Assembly: GCA_039090855.1 (NCBI GenBank)
Contig: CM077010.1
Location: 43,976,905-44,040,904 of the forward strand
Length of the DNA stretch: 64,000 nt
Origin: Macrothele yani
Lineage: Eukaryota > Arthropoda > Arachnida > Araneae > Macrothelidae
Direction: 5' to 3'
Notes under the pieces: generated by a model
The model's input: the letters and a program-made list of their open reading frames with translations, nothing else
Database searches by the model: none
Told to the model about the DNA's origin: nothing
Part shown: positions 44,345 to 56,745 of the stretch, one piece after another
How the letters are laid out: each line of letters opens with the position of its first letter
Numbering within the stretch: position 1 is the stretch's first letter
Program-made: the position numbers and the translations under genes

Positions 44345-44460
44345 ACACGAAACTAAACTATCGGCAAGCTCGATGATGGTCGGATTGTAACCAGCTTTGC
44401 TAGAGAGTTTGGCGTAGCATACAGCATAGTGGCGGGGATTTGGTCAGCATTCAGAGCTTA
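44345..44460 (+). pseudogene. Tc1 N-terminal helix-turn-helix scrap
   Basis: Reads GKLDDGRIVTSFAREFGVAY then SIVAGIW, matching the DNA-binding start of a Tc1 group (E-E-G-x-S-V-x-x-V-A-E-E-F-G-I type). No catalytic part follows. Confidence 0.65.
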
Positions 44461-45164
44461 ATTCATTCCCTACTATGAAACTGGCAACCCTAAATTAGAG
44501 ACTATTAATACTTAATTAGCGTTAAGTATTGTTCAACCTGAAAAACAAAAAACTCAATCCTTGACCTCGCAACATCACTACAGTAAGTTATTTCAGTGTG
44601 TATAATCTGAAGAGTTTATTACATTCTGGGAAATTTTTCTCCTCATTTTTTTAGGATTAGTGTATTTTAGTGTGGGGCTATTTTTTTTTAGAATTAATAA
44701 GGCTATTTTTATTACAATTTAACATCCGTGATTACCAAAAAAACTCCCAACAGTGTTTGTGTGGAACATGATTTGATTGCTATGTCTTTTTGTTTCCTTT
44801 TTACAGTCATTATGGTTTGGTAAACACAAAGAAAATAGTTTCTCACCTGATGTTGTACCCTTGCCATCATATAACGGCACTTAATATGCATGCATTTACC
44901 AAACAAAACTGATTTTCACTGAAAATGCAAGTCCGATTGTGTCCTTCAGTTTCTAGACTATTCATGTAGACTTTGATACACCCCACGTCATTAACATAAA
45001 GTAGTGGACAGCGCAGAGAATTATGGGCTTCTGAAATGCTTAATAGGGCAAATCAACAAACATTCAAGAATGCCTTTTAGCTAATCAATGAGCATTTAAG
45101 AATATGTCCTCGTTGTAGGAGCCAATGGGATGACGGTCACCTGGCCAAAGTGGCAAACTCATCA

Positions 45165-46225
45165 TTCTCAGCCATGGGTAAAATTCCAGTTGGTGTCTGT
45201 TGCCATTTTAATTATATTGTCCCATTGAAGTCTGTTCATTGCAGAGTGGCTCAGTTCTTGAAGAGTTCCATCGCACCAGTCTTTAATATCATCAGCCCAC
45301 ACACGGTGAGGACGTCTTCTTACATTTCTTCCGTTCATTAAGCCAAACACCAATGTCTTTGTCTTTCTGTCATTTTTCCTTCTGAAGATGTGTCCAAAAA
45401 GTCTTAGTTTTCTCTGTATGATTTTTCGGAACAGGGTCTCTTTTAGTTGCATTCTTCTGTACACTTTATTTCTTATCCCCTGAGTACATCCGATTCGTAA
45501 GATTTTACGATAGCACTTTCTTTCAAAAGCAAATATCCTTCTCTCTGATTACTTTGTCAATGTCCAAGTTTCGCTTCCATATAGCGTGCTGCTGAAGATG
45601 CATATCTCGAGAATGCTTAACTTAATTTAGAGGTAATAACTCTGCTCTTCCCAATTTTATCCATGGCTTTCAACAGTGTTATAGCCTTTGTTATTTTAAT
45701 TAAAATTTCGTTTTTGCTATTTAAGTCATATCTTATACATCTTCCGAGATAAGTGAATTTTTCCACATTTTTAAGTTCTTTGCCTTTCAGAATGATCCTT
45801 TTCCAGATCTCTTTTGGTCCAAATTTGTCTTTTCTAGGTTAATCTTTAGTCCATATCTTTTATCTTCTCTATTCAGTTCTTGTACCATTTAATCGAGTTT
45901 CATTTCATCTTCATCAATCAGTACAATGCGATCTGCAAAACACAGATGGTTGGATCTTTTTCCTTCAACGGTAATTCCCGTGTCTTCATACCTGATTTTG
46001 TCCAACATTCTCTCCAAATGTGAGATGAAGATGCTTGGCGATACTGGATCTAATTGTCTTCACATCTGTATTCTATCTTGACAGCTACCTGTGCATTCAT
46101 TTTTATTTCTTTCAGAAGTCGAATTACCCTGGCATCCACGCTATATGATTCCAACACAGCCCAGGTGATGTTTTGTTCAATATTGTCAAAAGCTTCTTGG
46201 AAGTCTATAAAGCATGTGAGGTGAA
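45165..46225 (-). pseudogene. LINE reverse-transcriptase relic
   Basis: Minus-strand order: CFIDFQEAFDNIEQNITWAV near 46190 (the F-x-D-F/L-x-K-A-F-D box), broken core sequence, a SETWTLTK-like block near 45570, then frame 45464-45168 with KIIQRKLRLFGHIFRRKNDR and RRRPHRVWADDIKDWCDGTL, ending TNWNFTHG. Many stops. It differs from the LINE at 31838, which ends FGETFVQQW. Confidence 0.82.
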
Positions 46226-46439
46226 AATGGATTCGGTGTTAGGGCTAGTGGCAAAGGTGATTGAGCAAATTACCGTTGGAACAGTGGGCTAATCCACGCA
46301 AGCAGAGGTGTGCAAATTTTGCACCCAACGGTATCAAGACATCAAAATGCAGCAGCTCTACATTCTCGAAAATGCATACGATTTCTACCATTACCCAGAA
46401 AGCATCGTACATTCCGCCATCAGTGGTGTATGTGTCACA

Positions 46440-47000
46440 TTGAATATCTTTCATATCGATGGGTAAGGGTAATGTTCCCAGATGACAGCTGATTTAGTCT
46501 TTCGTCCTAGTCCAAGTGGCAATCGATCTGGAGGGATCGTGGGAGGCGAATGATGCCAGAAACATCGCTGAACGGGACAGATGTGGGCTGGTATCACTGT
46601 CAGCGGACGTACCGAACTGCATGTGATGGACCAGAGCAAAAACACAGGTAAAGGGTACTGCAATGATTTCATTTCCTTGCCTGTTCCGTGGTGCAGTGGG
46701 CACAGTTTTCACTTTTATGGGTGCTATCGCCAGTTCTCCCCGCATATCAGCAGTAGATGAAGCATTGACTAGTAAGGATATTCATCAGATGCAGCAGCGA
46801 GCTCGCTATTCTGATCTTATACCAAACGAACATGAATCAGACACTCTGAGAAGACGTATTGCTCAAAGCAGTGCCCCAGAAGAAGCCATTCCAGCATTTT
46901 TCAGGGCTTTCAGTAGGGTGGGAAAATTTACCAAAATAGTTCCTGAACTAATTAGTGCTGCGACACACCGATGTCAAAGATAATCTGCCCTGCTGGATGG
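46440..47000 (+). pseudogene. Tc1-like transposase relic
   Basis: RVMFPDDSWFSL-like text near 46470 equals the first catalytic block (family form F-S-D-E-S-R-F). Near 46580 a GQMWAGITVSGRTELHV strand follows. The frame 46663-46983 becomes recognisable at its end: SDLIPNEHESDTLRRRIAQS is a mutated SPDLNPIEHVWDTLRRR, with the glutamate replaced in the expected IEH. The C-terminus runs to HRCQR. The first half of that frame is out of phase with the true reading. It adjoins the LINE relic at 46230. Confidence 0.78.
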
Positions 47001-49090
47001 ACATAACACTTATTGAGAACGACAGGTCAGCCTATACCTCTTATGTAACAGTGTGTGCTATTTCATCTCTATGATATGTTACTCAAAATGTTTGATATCA
47101 TGCGTTTCATTTTACTGTTGCTACTACCGTCGATAACATTTACAGCTGAAAAATCGCCTTTTTGTTTTTGACTCTTCAAGATCTACCTCGTCCTGAAGTT
47201 AACGACAGCAGTGTATATCTCCAAAGATAAACAACCACAAGACACACTTATTGCATTCAGGATAACAACAACTGTCAGAAACTTTTCAAGCTCATTTGCT
47301 TTTGATATATTCCTAATTACTGATACTTTTTACGTTATTTTCAGACATGTAGGCTTCAACCCTGAAGCATTTTTCTTCAGATCTTGGGCGTACACATGCA
47401 GCTTTGAAATGCTATATAGCAAGTTCATTAATCTTTAGTGCGAAAATCAAGGAAAATGTATCACCTAACTCAGAAATTCTGTTAAGTTGATATCGGGTGA
47501 ATATTTACGCCATGTTTCGGGCTAACATGCTTACGAAGAAATGTTTGAATGCATTTATCCTCGACTTCAGGAACTTAGCGACGCGTTATCTTATTACAGT
47601 CTGGTATAAATGAAGTGTCTGATGTGAAACGTTGATTAATAGTTTCACTAAAGCTCTGAGAACAGTCGTACATCACGAAAGATTGCAGTATGTCTAAAGC
47701 ACGCGTGTTCACAGAAGTTACAGACTTAGTGTGAGTTAAATATAGTTTTAGGCATCCTAAAGTATGTAAAGAGAAGTTTTCTGCGAAAATAAGATATTTG
47801 TTAACAAATGCTTAGTGAAAAGGGCAATGATTTCGTTTTTACTTTTATGTTACATTAAACTGTCTATTCGATATGTAGGTGGTTTACAACAAATTTCTTA
47901 TGGGGAATAAAATCAATATCTTGAATAAATTTCTGCCCTTGATTCGATATTACTATATTTAATTTTGTATTAAGAATTATATTTCATCTGCTATTTACAG
48001 ATTGTGCTTAACGCCGACAACGATACTGATTTGTTCCAGAACTTGATATTATCGATAAATGGCCAAATTGATCTAAACTCCCCTTCCTTGCCAGTTCGAC
48101 ATATTTTGCTTAAGTTTATTCAGTAAACCTTTGGTAATTAAATGACCTTAAGCGATAACTAATAATTCAGTTGAACAGGTTGCGTACTTAAACTTACCGT
48201 TACGTAGACTGAGAATTCCATCATTTAGGTGTCTACGACTTCAACGTACTCAAACCACGATAAAGAAACATCACGCTTTCTTTTTTGTCTCACAGTCACA
48301 CTCCGAAAATTGTTTATTTGGCCAAGGCTCAACTGGGTGAAGTTCAGACTTATAACGTTAACGTTGAAGACAATGGACTTTTGACAATCGAAGTGAGGGT
48401 GTAAGAGACAATTTCTGCCGTTAGATGACATTGCTTCCAAAGGTACACACCATACAGTTTCAACGTTGTTTGAATGGCTTGATTGAGTTTATTAAAAAAC
48501 GCACCTACAGTTTTAAAAACAAATCGTTGATTTTACAACAAAATATAATCCATTTTCAATATGGTTTACTGCTGTTGCCGATCAGAACATTTTCTAAGAA
48601 GAAAAATGTGGCACCGTCATTTCGTAAATTTTCATAAGATCAGAACCTAAAGCAATATTCGGCACGATTTTCAACCAAATTAAAAGCTACTGTTAAGTGT
48701 TGTATGTAGTAAACCTTTTCATTCTAATAAATACGTACCTAACGTGAGATAAAAGCGACTGCAGGGAGGATACTCTACTATTCATAAATGAATAGGGTGT
48801 TCTGCGTGCTTGTTCCTTCGTAAAAATTCAATTCTGGTGTTCGGAGGGTTGAGGCTATGCATTTTGACAGGCATCTGGCGGCAGACAAGGACAGGTTATT
48901 CAGGTTCACCTAGAAAGAGAGTTCAGAGTCGTTTTTCTTGAAGAAGAATGCTGAAGAAAAAGATGTTGAATGTAACCGCCGTGTTTGTTTTTCCATTTTA
49001 ATCTTCCATGTTTAAATAAACCGTTGTGTTTTCAATGTCAAAACCAGAGGTAAGAAAATCCTGGTTTACAATTTAATCACAAAAATCACA
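47001..49090. other. No gene recognised
   Basis: AT-rich. Frames up to 75 codons without domains; no TIRs found. Confidence 0.5.
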
Positions 49091-49096
49091 AGCTAA

Positions 49097-49300
49097 CTCT
49101 CTCTCTCTCTTTCCCTCCCTCCCTCTCTCTCCCACTCTCTCCCTTCCTCTCTCTCCCTCTCTCTCTCTCCCTCTCTCAATCTCTCTCCTCCTCTTTTCTC
49201 CCTCTCTCACTCCCCTTTCTCTTCTCCCCTCTCTTCCCCTCTATCCCCCTCTCTCTGCTCCTCTCCCCCTCTATCTCCTCCTGTATCTTCCCTTTTCTCT
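49097..49300. repeat. (CT)n-rich low-complexity tract
   Basis: About 200 bp of imperfect CTCTCT/CCCT pyrimidine. It sits where the poly(T) tail of the adjacent SINE would be. Confidence 0.9.
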
Positions 49301-49330
49301 CTTTTAATATTTATGTATTATATATTAAAT

Positions 49331-49500
49331 ATATCGCCCATCCCTAATTTAGGTCCACTCGCTCCAGGATAGGTACAGAGGTAAGGCTAGAAGACAAACA
49401 TAACGGTGAGGAGAGGTAGCTTGCCTCATTGGGATTCGAACCCGGACACATCTCGGAAGAAAGGTCCAAAGCTAGTGGATCGCGGCGGCAAAGAGCAGTC
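49331..49500 (-). mobile_element. Diverged SINE relic
   Basis: CGCCCATCCCTAATTTAGG, CACTCGCTCCAGGATAGG, AAGACAAACATAACGG and GGGATTCGAACCCGGACAC follow the family order in reverse complement. The head end is degraded. Confidence 0.8.
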
Positions 49501-50250
49501 TTGTTTTTAAGAGGAGTGATGCTGAACATGACTGCACTAGTAAAAAAAGGAAAACAACGAGTGTAACATACTTGCATAATGCAGAGTTATTAGTAAACAC
49601 TGTCAGGAATGTCTTTACTGAATGACTCATACCCATTTTGTAATGCCAGGTTAGACTTAGTTAGCCATGATAATATGTATTGTGGTAAAAGTAACCAGTT
49701 CCCGTTTCTTCATACTATTTAACAGTTTTGTGACCTATTAAACAAGAATTAAGACTTACACATACATTACATCAGTTCCTATTGAAAAATTCTCTTGCCC
49801 AAGTGCTTCGAGTTTAGTATGTAAATAAAATCCATTTGAGCACCACGATGCTAATTTCTGAGTCACGCGTCAATCGATGGCGCTGCGTTCGAACTTCGTG
49901 CTTTTGTCCTCACTGTTTTCTCTTAATGCTACAGACTGGTAGATGATCTAGTTCAACCATGACTTGACTCATACTTTCTTTTCTAAAAATTGAGTCATTT
50001 TTACTGCACAGTCGCAGAGCCCTATTTGCTTAATCCGACAAAACTCGCATGTCCGGCAGTAGGTATTGCTGTACAATAATTCGTGTCACCAATTTTAACA
50101 TCTCTTTGCATAACCAAAAGTCTGTTACGTGACGTTTGCTTTGACTTTATAAGAGCATCAAAGTAGGTTCTTGGGTTTATTTGGAAGATGTTATCCATCG
50201 GTACATTCAGATTTTCCATTAAAATCCGCAAACTTAAGTGCTGATCTAGA
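49501..50250. other. No gene recognised
   Basis: Short frames only. Confidence 0.45.
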
Positions 50251-50292
50251 CCTGATATGTCCCAATTACGGTTAATTGGGACACATCAGGGC
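50251..50292. other. Strong isolated hairpin
   Basis: CCTGATATGTCCCAATTA and TTAATTGGGACACATCAGG are inverted with one mismatch around a 3-base CGG loop. It is not at the end of any recognised gene. Confidence 0.8.
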
Positions 50293-50572
50293 TAGAACAT
50301 TTTGGCCCAATAAACCGGAATCTATTGTATTCACTGGCACTGCAGAATATGAAAGCCAGCAGGAGGTACCTTGCAACGGTACAATTTTGCCATCCGTAGT
50401 GAAATCTTGGAAATGATAAAAGCACAGAAAGAACACGCACAGTAATATATCTAAAATGCTTAAATTATTTTAACGGTTAAGCTTCATTAGGCTGTTCGAT
50501 TTAAAGAAGTATTCGTTCAAATCAACATTCATACGATAGTGCTTCACACGCCTTTTTCTCTTGAATTATTAA

Positions 50573-51572
50573 ACAGTGTTACAAGGAAAGTCCGTGATCT
50601 GGCCAATATCTCACGAATTATGGCAGTTACCGATTTTGTTCTTGTACAGTTGTATAAGAAACCCCCTATAGCGCACACAATTACACCACGAAAGATCCCT
50701 TCGCCCCCTTTGGGGGTTGAGGGAGCAATCGCGCTCCCCTTTGGAGATAGGGTAAAAAAGTAAATTACAAACTTGTTCAGCGAGGCAAAAATAGTACATA
50801 AATGTTTTTGTCCCATAACAAAAGATGGAAGGGGACTCTCCAAATGCGAAAAAGACGGAAAGCAACCTGAGTCGCTGTGTCCGAAGCATATTTGCATGGA
50901 TTTCAAATGTGCTTTCTTGAATACAAAAATGATATGCTTGGTCGATATGCCAACACTTTGTGAACCAGTGACGGGAAGTCGAAAGCTTTGCCACGTACGC
51001 CATTCAATTAGATGTGCATACAGTTTTCCTATTGGATGAGTGTTTCGTTACTTTAAGCTATTTCTCCTTGCCTCAGTGTATTTTTTACTGTATTGAACAT
51101 CAAAGTTTGATATTTAATATGTCAAGAAACTGCGTTTTATTTCAGAACAAGAACCGTTGATAAGGTTTGTATGAAAAATTTTCCATTGTGCTTTCACTTA
51201 CTTAGAATTTACCAATTTAGATAAGTTCTAAGTAATATGTTCTTGTCTAAATACTCTGTCGTTGCATCCGGATGTTGTTATTTTCTTGGGGCCACATTTG
51301 CGGTCCCCCTTCCATCTTTTGTTATGGGACAAAAACATTTATGTACTATTTTTGCCTCGCTGAACAAGTTTGTAATTGACTTTTTTGCCCTATTTGCAAA
51401 GGGGGAGCGAAAAACCCCTTAATCCCCCACAAAAAAGGGAGTTAGGGAATCTCTCGTGGTGTTATTGTGTGCGCCATAGAAGGTTTCCTATACAACTGCA
51501 CAAGAAGTAAATCGCTAGCTGCCATAGTTCTTGAGATATCTGTCTGATGAAGGACTTTCCTTGTAACCCTGT
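50573..51572. mobile_element. 1-kb fold-back element with ~285-bp inverted repeats
   Basis: 50573-50852 (CAGTGTTACAAGGAAAGTCC ... TTTTGTTATGGGACAAAAAC on the reverse strand) is inverted at 51290-51572 with moderate divergence. The inner part of each arm (GCGAGGCAAAAATAGTACAT) is nearly identical. The ~435-bp middle has no recognised protein. The 120-130-codon minus frames at 50544-51003 derive from the arm. TA or 8-bp flanks could not be resolved. Confidence 0.8.
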
Positions 51573-53300
51573 ATATCTAAATCGCATCATGAAGTATGAA
51601 ATTGGTGATACAAAAGATAGAACACGCGATATGTCACGTCAAATATAGCTTGGCGTAAAGGTAACATAAGAGATTTCGAAAACGTCACTGACAAATAGAA
51701 GCACTCACTGTTTACTCAGAAACCATAATGGACTTCTGGATAATTAATTAATGTTGTTTAAACACAAATGCACGAAATTGTGTTTTTCACACATTGACAG
51801 AATTTACGGAGAGCATCAGGAAGATATCGTTTTTGTAGCAAAGAGAAAAGAAATAGAATCCACAGCATCACACGCACGAACAAACAAGCCTCTCAGGAAG
51901 AGAGAGCAGACACATGTTTTCTATTTTTCACCTTTCCAGAAAAGAAGACTAAATTGGAATAAGCAAACCAAAAAGGAAGTTACGGTTAAACACATCCTCC
52001 ACATGGTACTGCGGTTTCACTTGATTTCGCTCTATTGTTAGAAGAGAACAAATGAAAGAGAATACCTTTAATAAGATTCACTTGTGAATTTACTTGTAAA
52101 ATTTATTATAATGATAAGTAAGCAACAAAACGTAAAGCAGAAATATCTGTGTTTTTATTCATATACACCAACAATATGCAAAAAATAGAATTTATGTTCC
52201 TTATATATAAATTTGCTTGGGCCGAAATTTATAATCGTTTTAACACGTGATGTTTCGTTATAAGAACACAGATTCAATCCTCGTACATTGTTCTCATTAT
52301 TAAATTTTCCATCATGGTATTTTACTTAACTTCAAGACATGTCTTCGAAAGTTCGTATCCAACTGAGAGATCATGAATGCATGTACTAACGTCTGATTGC
52401 TCGTCCATTGGACGAATCTGAGAGGCATGAAATCTTTATGACCGAATAAACGACTAGAGTAAGCAATGTTACTTTGGAAATAATGGATAAATATTTTATT
52501 TAATCTTAGGCTAAGAAATACTTTTTATTCAACATCACAAATTACGAAAACTTAATCAGTCGGCAGGACGTCCAAAGAATATTGTGGAGACTGCTTCTGT
52601 AACTCATAAATTAACGAAGCAGTTGAATTGTAATTACTTTTTTAAATTCTTGAGGGAAATTGCACTAAGTTATTAAAATTAAGTGGGTTTCTCAAAGAGA
52701 ATTTTGATTATATGAGTGTAATTTCCATTTTGTCGTTTCAGTTTCAGTCCGCGTTTTTATTGTTTTGAGCGTTACCAGATTCCTAAATTGCTGTTTCTGT
52801 TAACTGTTTAGTAACCATTTTCCACTGTGAATAGTGTAAAAGCTCGTTCCTATATAGAGAACCCCAGGAGAACAAAACGGAATGTAATAAGCTCTTCAAA
52901 TAAAGCATTACCATCTGTTTCTTAAAAAACTCCTGTCCACACCATTATTACACTCATCATGGTAGAAGTGTTATTTAGGAATCTGTTGCTTCAACAATCG
53001 CTGATTCAGAAGACACTGAACGCATGCGCATATACATATTTCTTACATGAAGCGCAAAGGAAGCGGAAGCCACAACATGATACGTATGCACGTCACGAGT
53101 TCAACTCCAACATTTCTATTGAGATATTGATACATCTCACCAGCAGCTAATATTTTGTTTAAAACTTTCTCGTTTCTGCAAAGTGTAGCGCAGAGAAGCA
53201 GTGTAAAGAAAAATGTAGAAAAGCTAAACTATTTTTTTATGTTGACGCAGACCCCACGAGGCCATGGATTTCTTTACGTAGCACGGTTTAGGGCCTCTGG
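51573..53300. other. No gene recognised
   Basis: AT-rich. The 96-codon plus frame 51751-52041 (rich in Lys/Arg/His) has no recognisable domain or splice context; left uncalled. Confidence 0.45.
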
Positions 53301-53314
53301 TCCTCGTAAATAAT

Positions 53315-53703
53315 GTACGTTATTAACCAGTAATCGCTTTGCTGCTCACCTGGGTGACCATTTCCAGCCCTTCATGTATTTCATGTACCACAACAAGGAT
53401 GGGATTTTCCAGGCGGACAATGTACCATGTCATCGGGCCCAAGTTGTCCAAAATTGGTTCGAGGAACATTCTGGACAGTTCCGACGGATGGTTCGGCCAC
53501 CACGCTTGCCCGACATGAACCCAATAGAGCACTTATGGGACCTGATGGAAAGGTTCATTCGCACCCAAGATCCTTCATCTACAAACACCAGGGAACTGTG
53601 GGCGGCTGTTCAGACGGGAGGGCTCAACATCTCTCTAGAAGTCTTCCGACCACTTGAAGAATTGATGCCACTTCGAGAGGCTGCACTTCTCCAGACTACA
53701 TGA
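53315..53703 (+). pseudogene. Tc1-like transposase, C-terminal third
   Basis: The frame 53374-53703 (109 codons) holds GIFQADNVPCHRAQVVQNWF (second aspartate), LPDMNPIEHLWDLMERFIRT (glutamate intact) and NISLEVFRPLEELMPLREAA, the usual ending with a changed PRRVAAL motif. Everything before 53315 is missing. Confidence 0.88.
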
Positions 53704-53764
53704 GGCCGTACACGATACTACTGTAGGTACGCATCCCATGACTTTTGGCACTTCTGCATATACA

Positions 53765-53850
53765 GCACTTGCTTCTTTCATACAGAAATGCCTACATATA
53801 CAAAGGTACTCCATCGATACAGTGCAATATATCTACATATACAACAGTTA
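53765..53850. repeat. Left remnant of the 35-bp minisatellite
   Basis: Diverged units (CATACAGAAATGCCTACATA, ATACAGTGCAATATATCTAC) match the array that resumes at 55755, on the far side of the hairpin and Tc1. Confidence 0.7.
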
Positions 53851-54437
53851 CTCACTCCATGCTAGCGATGGCATAAATCTTTCCTTCTTGGGAGTTCATT
53901 CATCTTTCGCGTAAATGAATCATTCACGTATGATAGTTCAAAAGAATGGTCATTCAATTTCCAGGTTGTCACAACGGATCTCTGAATAAATCAATCGTCC
54001 AGGAAATCACGTGCTTACAAGGCCACTGTAAACAAGCTTCCATGGCCACAGGGGAATTCGAAAACTGCCCAGAAGAACGCGAGCTCTTCATCACTTAGCG
54101 TTCACGATAAACGATTCGCCACGAGCGAGCTCGTCACAAACATTTCCCTCATACCATCAAATGAATGCCATTCCGAATCATTTATCGTGAAAGGCGAGTA
54201 GTGACGAATTCGTGTTCTTTTGGGTAGTTTTCCAGTGTCCGCTGTGTCCTTGGAAGCACGTGATTCCTGGAAAGATTGATTTACTCAGAGAGCATAGTAA
54301 CAACCTGAAAATTGGATGACCATTCTTTTGAACGATCACTGGTGAATGAATCTTTTACGCGAATGATGAACTCCCAAAAAGGAAGGATTTATGCCATCAC
54401 TAGTATGGAGTGAGTAACCGCTGGATATGTAGATGCA
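53829..54437. mobile_element. ~610-bp giant hairpin (fold-back) element
   Basis: 53829-54150 is inverted at 54175-54437: for example GTTACTCACTCCATGCTAGC at left and GTTACTCACTCCATACTAGT at right when reversed. Arms are about 260-300 bp with a few per cent to 15% difference, and the loop is under 50 bp. The CACTAGTGATGG-type start resembles hAT-derived MITEs. Arms extend into the minisatellite word ATCTACATAT. Confidence 0.82.
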
Positions 54438-54589
54438 CCGAATATTACTGTATGAACAGAGTACGTTTCTGAATGGAGGAATTTCCGCAACAAGCCGGTT
54501 CGTCACAAGCATTTCTCTTACATCTTTTAAATGAATGGCATTTGAAAGGTGCGGTAACAGCGGACTGAATGTTCACTCACTGCGGTGAG

Positions 54590-55480
54590 AAAGAATCATT
54601 CGTCATTCACAGTAAAGAGTCAATCGTTGTGAAAGAATTTCCAGCACTATGGGACATGGCGGCAGCCGGCGTTTCAACTGGTCCCACACATGCTCGAACG
54701 GGGACATGTCCGGGGATCGGGCAGGCAATGGAAGTGTCTGAACATGACTTAGATAGTCCTGGGAAACCCGAGCCATGTGCGGGCGGGCATTATTTTGTTG
54801 ATAAAGCACAACTGAATCCCGGCCAGGAATGGGAGCACATGGGGCAGTAGGATCTCATCCCCATACCGCTGGACCGTCAATGATCCATGTACCACTACTA
54901 GAGCTGATCGGCGGTCGTAGGCAATGGCTTCCCAAACCATAATGCCTGCAGTGGGGGAGGTGTGGCGCTCGATATCGAGGTCAGGTTTGTGCCGTTTACC
55001 CGGACGCGATGATCATCTGTCCCCAAACTGAAGCGGCACTCATCGCTAAATACCGCACGTCGCCTATCTGTCGTGTTCAACGGCGCTCTGGCCTGGGACT
55101 ACTGCAAACGGAGCCGGCGATGTTCCGGTGTTAAAGGCAGCACACAGGTAAGGGGCGCCGGCAGCGCAGACTCGCTTCCGCGAGCCGTCGGGAAATGGTC
55201 CGTGGGCATACACGAGCCTCTACATCTGGCTGTATAGTTGACCGGGTACACGTGGGAACCGTTCGTGCTTGGCGCACAATCCGTCGATACCGGTGGTCCT
55301 CCTAGTCCGTCCGGAGCCGCTCCGCCGTGTGGCAGTGCAGTCACATGTCCACTGCCCTCAACATAGTCGGACGGGATGGTCAGAATGATTAACGTGTCGG
55401 GCTATACGGCACGCCAACCACCCTGCGGTTTTTAGCCCGATGATCAGGCCTCTCTCAAAGTCCGTAAGTTGCGTAAATCG
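54590..55480 (-). pseudogene. Tc1-like transposase relic
   Basis: Minus-strand frames in order: TDFERGLIIGLKTAGW near 55470, LTPEHRRLRLQ near 55100, RRRAVFSDECRFSLGTDDHR (55080-54898, first aspartate; DESRF is DECRF), GDEILLPHVLPFLAG (54940-54749) and LYQQNNARPHMARVSQDYLS with PARSPDMSPFEHVWDQL (54809-54603). The second aspartate is asparagine (QQNN for QQDN), while the glutamate remains. GC-rich compared with its surroundings. Confidence 0.88.
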
Positions 55481-55754
55481 ACGTCACTGGCGTCTACCCG
55501 GTATTCTTGTCATTGCACTCTTGTTTGCGTCTGCCGGTGGTTTTCACTTTCATGGGGTATCGGCAACACGCCGGTTTATAAGCCTGCCGGTTCGTGCTTC
55601 CAGTGCCACCACAGGGTTTGCGGCCATGCGCACTCGCACCAAAATCGGATCATTTGCATACCAGCACGAACTCCAGGTATTTGCAAAGTTTCGCGGTTGT
55701 AGCATGATTTCTTCTAGGTGCGCAAATATCATTGTTTGTGAGTGTATATAACAT

Positions 55755-56745
55755 TTGCCCCTTCAATACAGCAAAGTCTATGTAATCAACGATTACTCCT
55801 TCCATACAGCAATGTCTGCGTATGTGACATTTATTCCTGCCATGCAGCAATGCTTTACATGTAAAACACTAACACCTTTCGTACGGCAGCGTGCCCATAT
55901 ACACAGTTACTCCTTTCGTACGGCAGCGTGCCCATATACAACAGTTACTCCTTCCCCACAGCAGGATTTACATATGCAACATTGACTTCCACGCAGCAGT
56001 GTCTACATGCAACATTGACTTCCACGCAGCAGTGTCTACATATGCAACATTGACTTCCACGCAGCAGTGTCTACATATGCAACATTGACTGCCACGCAGC
56101 AGTGTCTGCATATGCAACATTGACTGCCACGCAGCAGTGTCTGCATATGCAACATTGACTTCCACGCAGCAGTGTCTACATATGCAACATTGACTTCCAC
56201 GCAGCAGTGTCTACATATGCAACATTGACTTCCACGCAGCAGTGTCTACATATGCAACATTGACTTCCACGCAGCAGTGTCTACATATGCAACATTGACT
56301 TCCACGCAGCAGTGTCTACATATGCAACATTGACTTCCACGCAGCAGTGTCTACATATGCAACATTGACTTCCACGCAGCAGTGTCTACATATGCAACAT
56401 TGACTTCCACGCAGCAGTGTCTACATATGCAACATTGACTTCCACGCAGCAGTGTCTACATATGCAACATTGACTTCCACGCAGCAGTGTCTACATATGC
56501 AACATTGACTTCCACGCAGCAGTGTCTACATATGCAACATTGACTTCCACGCAGCAGTGTCTACATATGCAACATTGACTTCCACGCAGCAGTGTCTACA
56601 TATGCAACATTGACTTCCACGCAGCAGTGTCTACATATGCAACATTGACTTACACGCAGCAGTGTCTACATATAATACTTGCTTTCACAAGACAATGTTT
56701 ACATATACAACATTTATTCTTGCCATACAGCAAAATAGGTGTACT
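55755..56745. repeat. 35-bp minisatellite, about 25 units
   Basis: A homogeneous core (about 55983-56665) repeats TGACTTCCACGCAGCAGTGT CTACATATGCAACAT about 20 times, exact except for a 31-bp first unit and TCTG variants near 56085-56150. Diverged units lie at both edges (CTTTCGTACGGCAGCGTGCC; TTCACAAGACAATG). It is tandem, with no spacers. Confidence 0.97.

Noticed and set aside
46663..46983. Novel 106-codon host gene
   Set aside because: Its end is a mutated Tc1 DLNPIEHVWDTLRRR block, and the upstream sequence shows other Tc1 motifs out of frame.
50544..51003. 120- and 130-codon minus frames as genes
   Set aside because: They cover one arm of the fold-back element, and the inverted arm at 51290 encodes the same text.
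55983..56665. CRISPR-like array (regular 35-bp repeats)
   Set aside because: Units are contiguous with no unique spacers, and the context is eukaryotic. It is a minisatellite.
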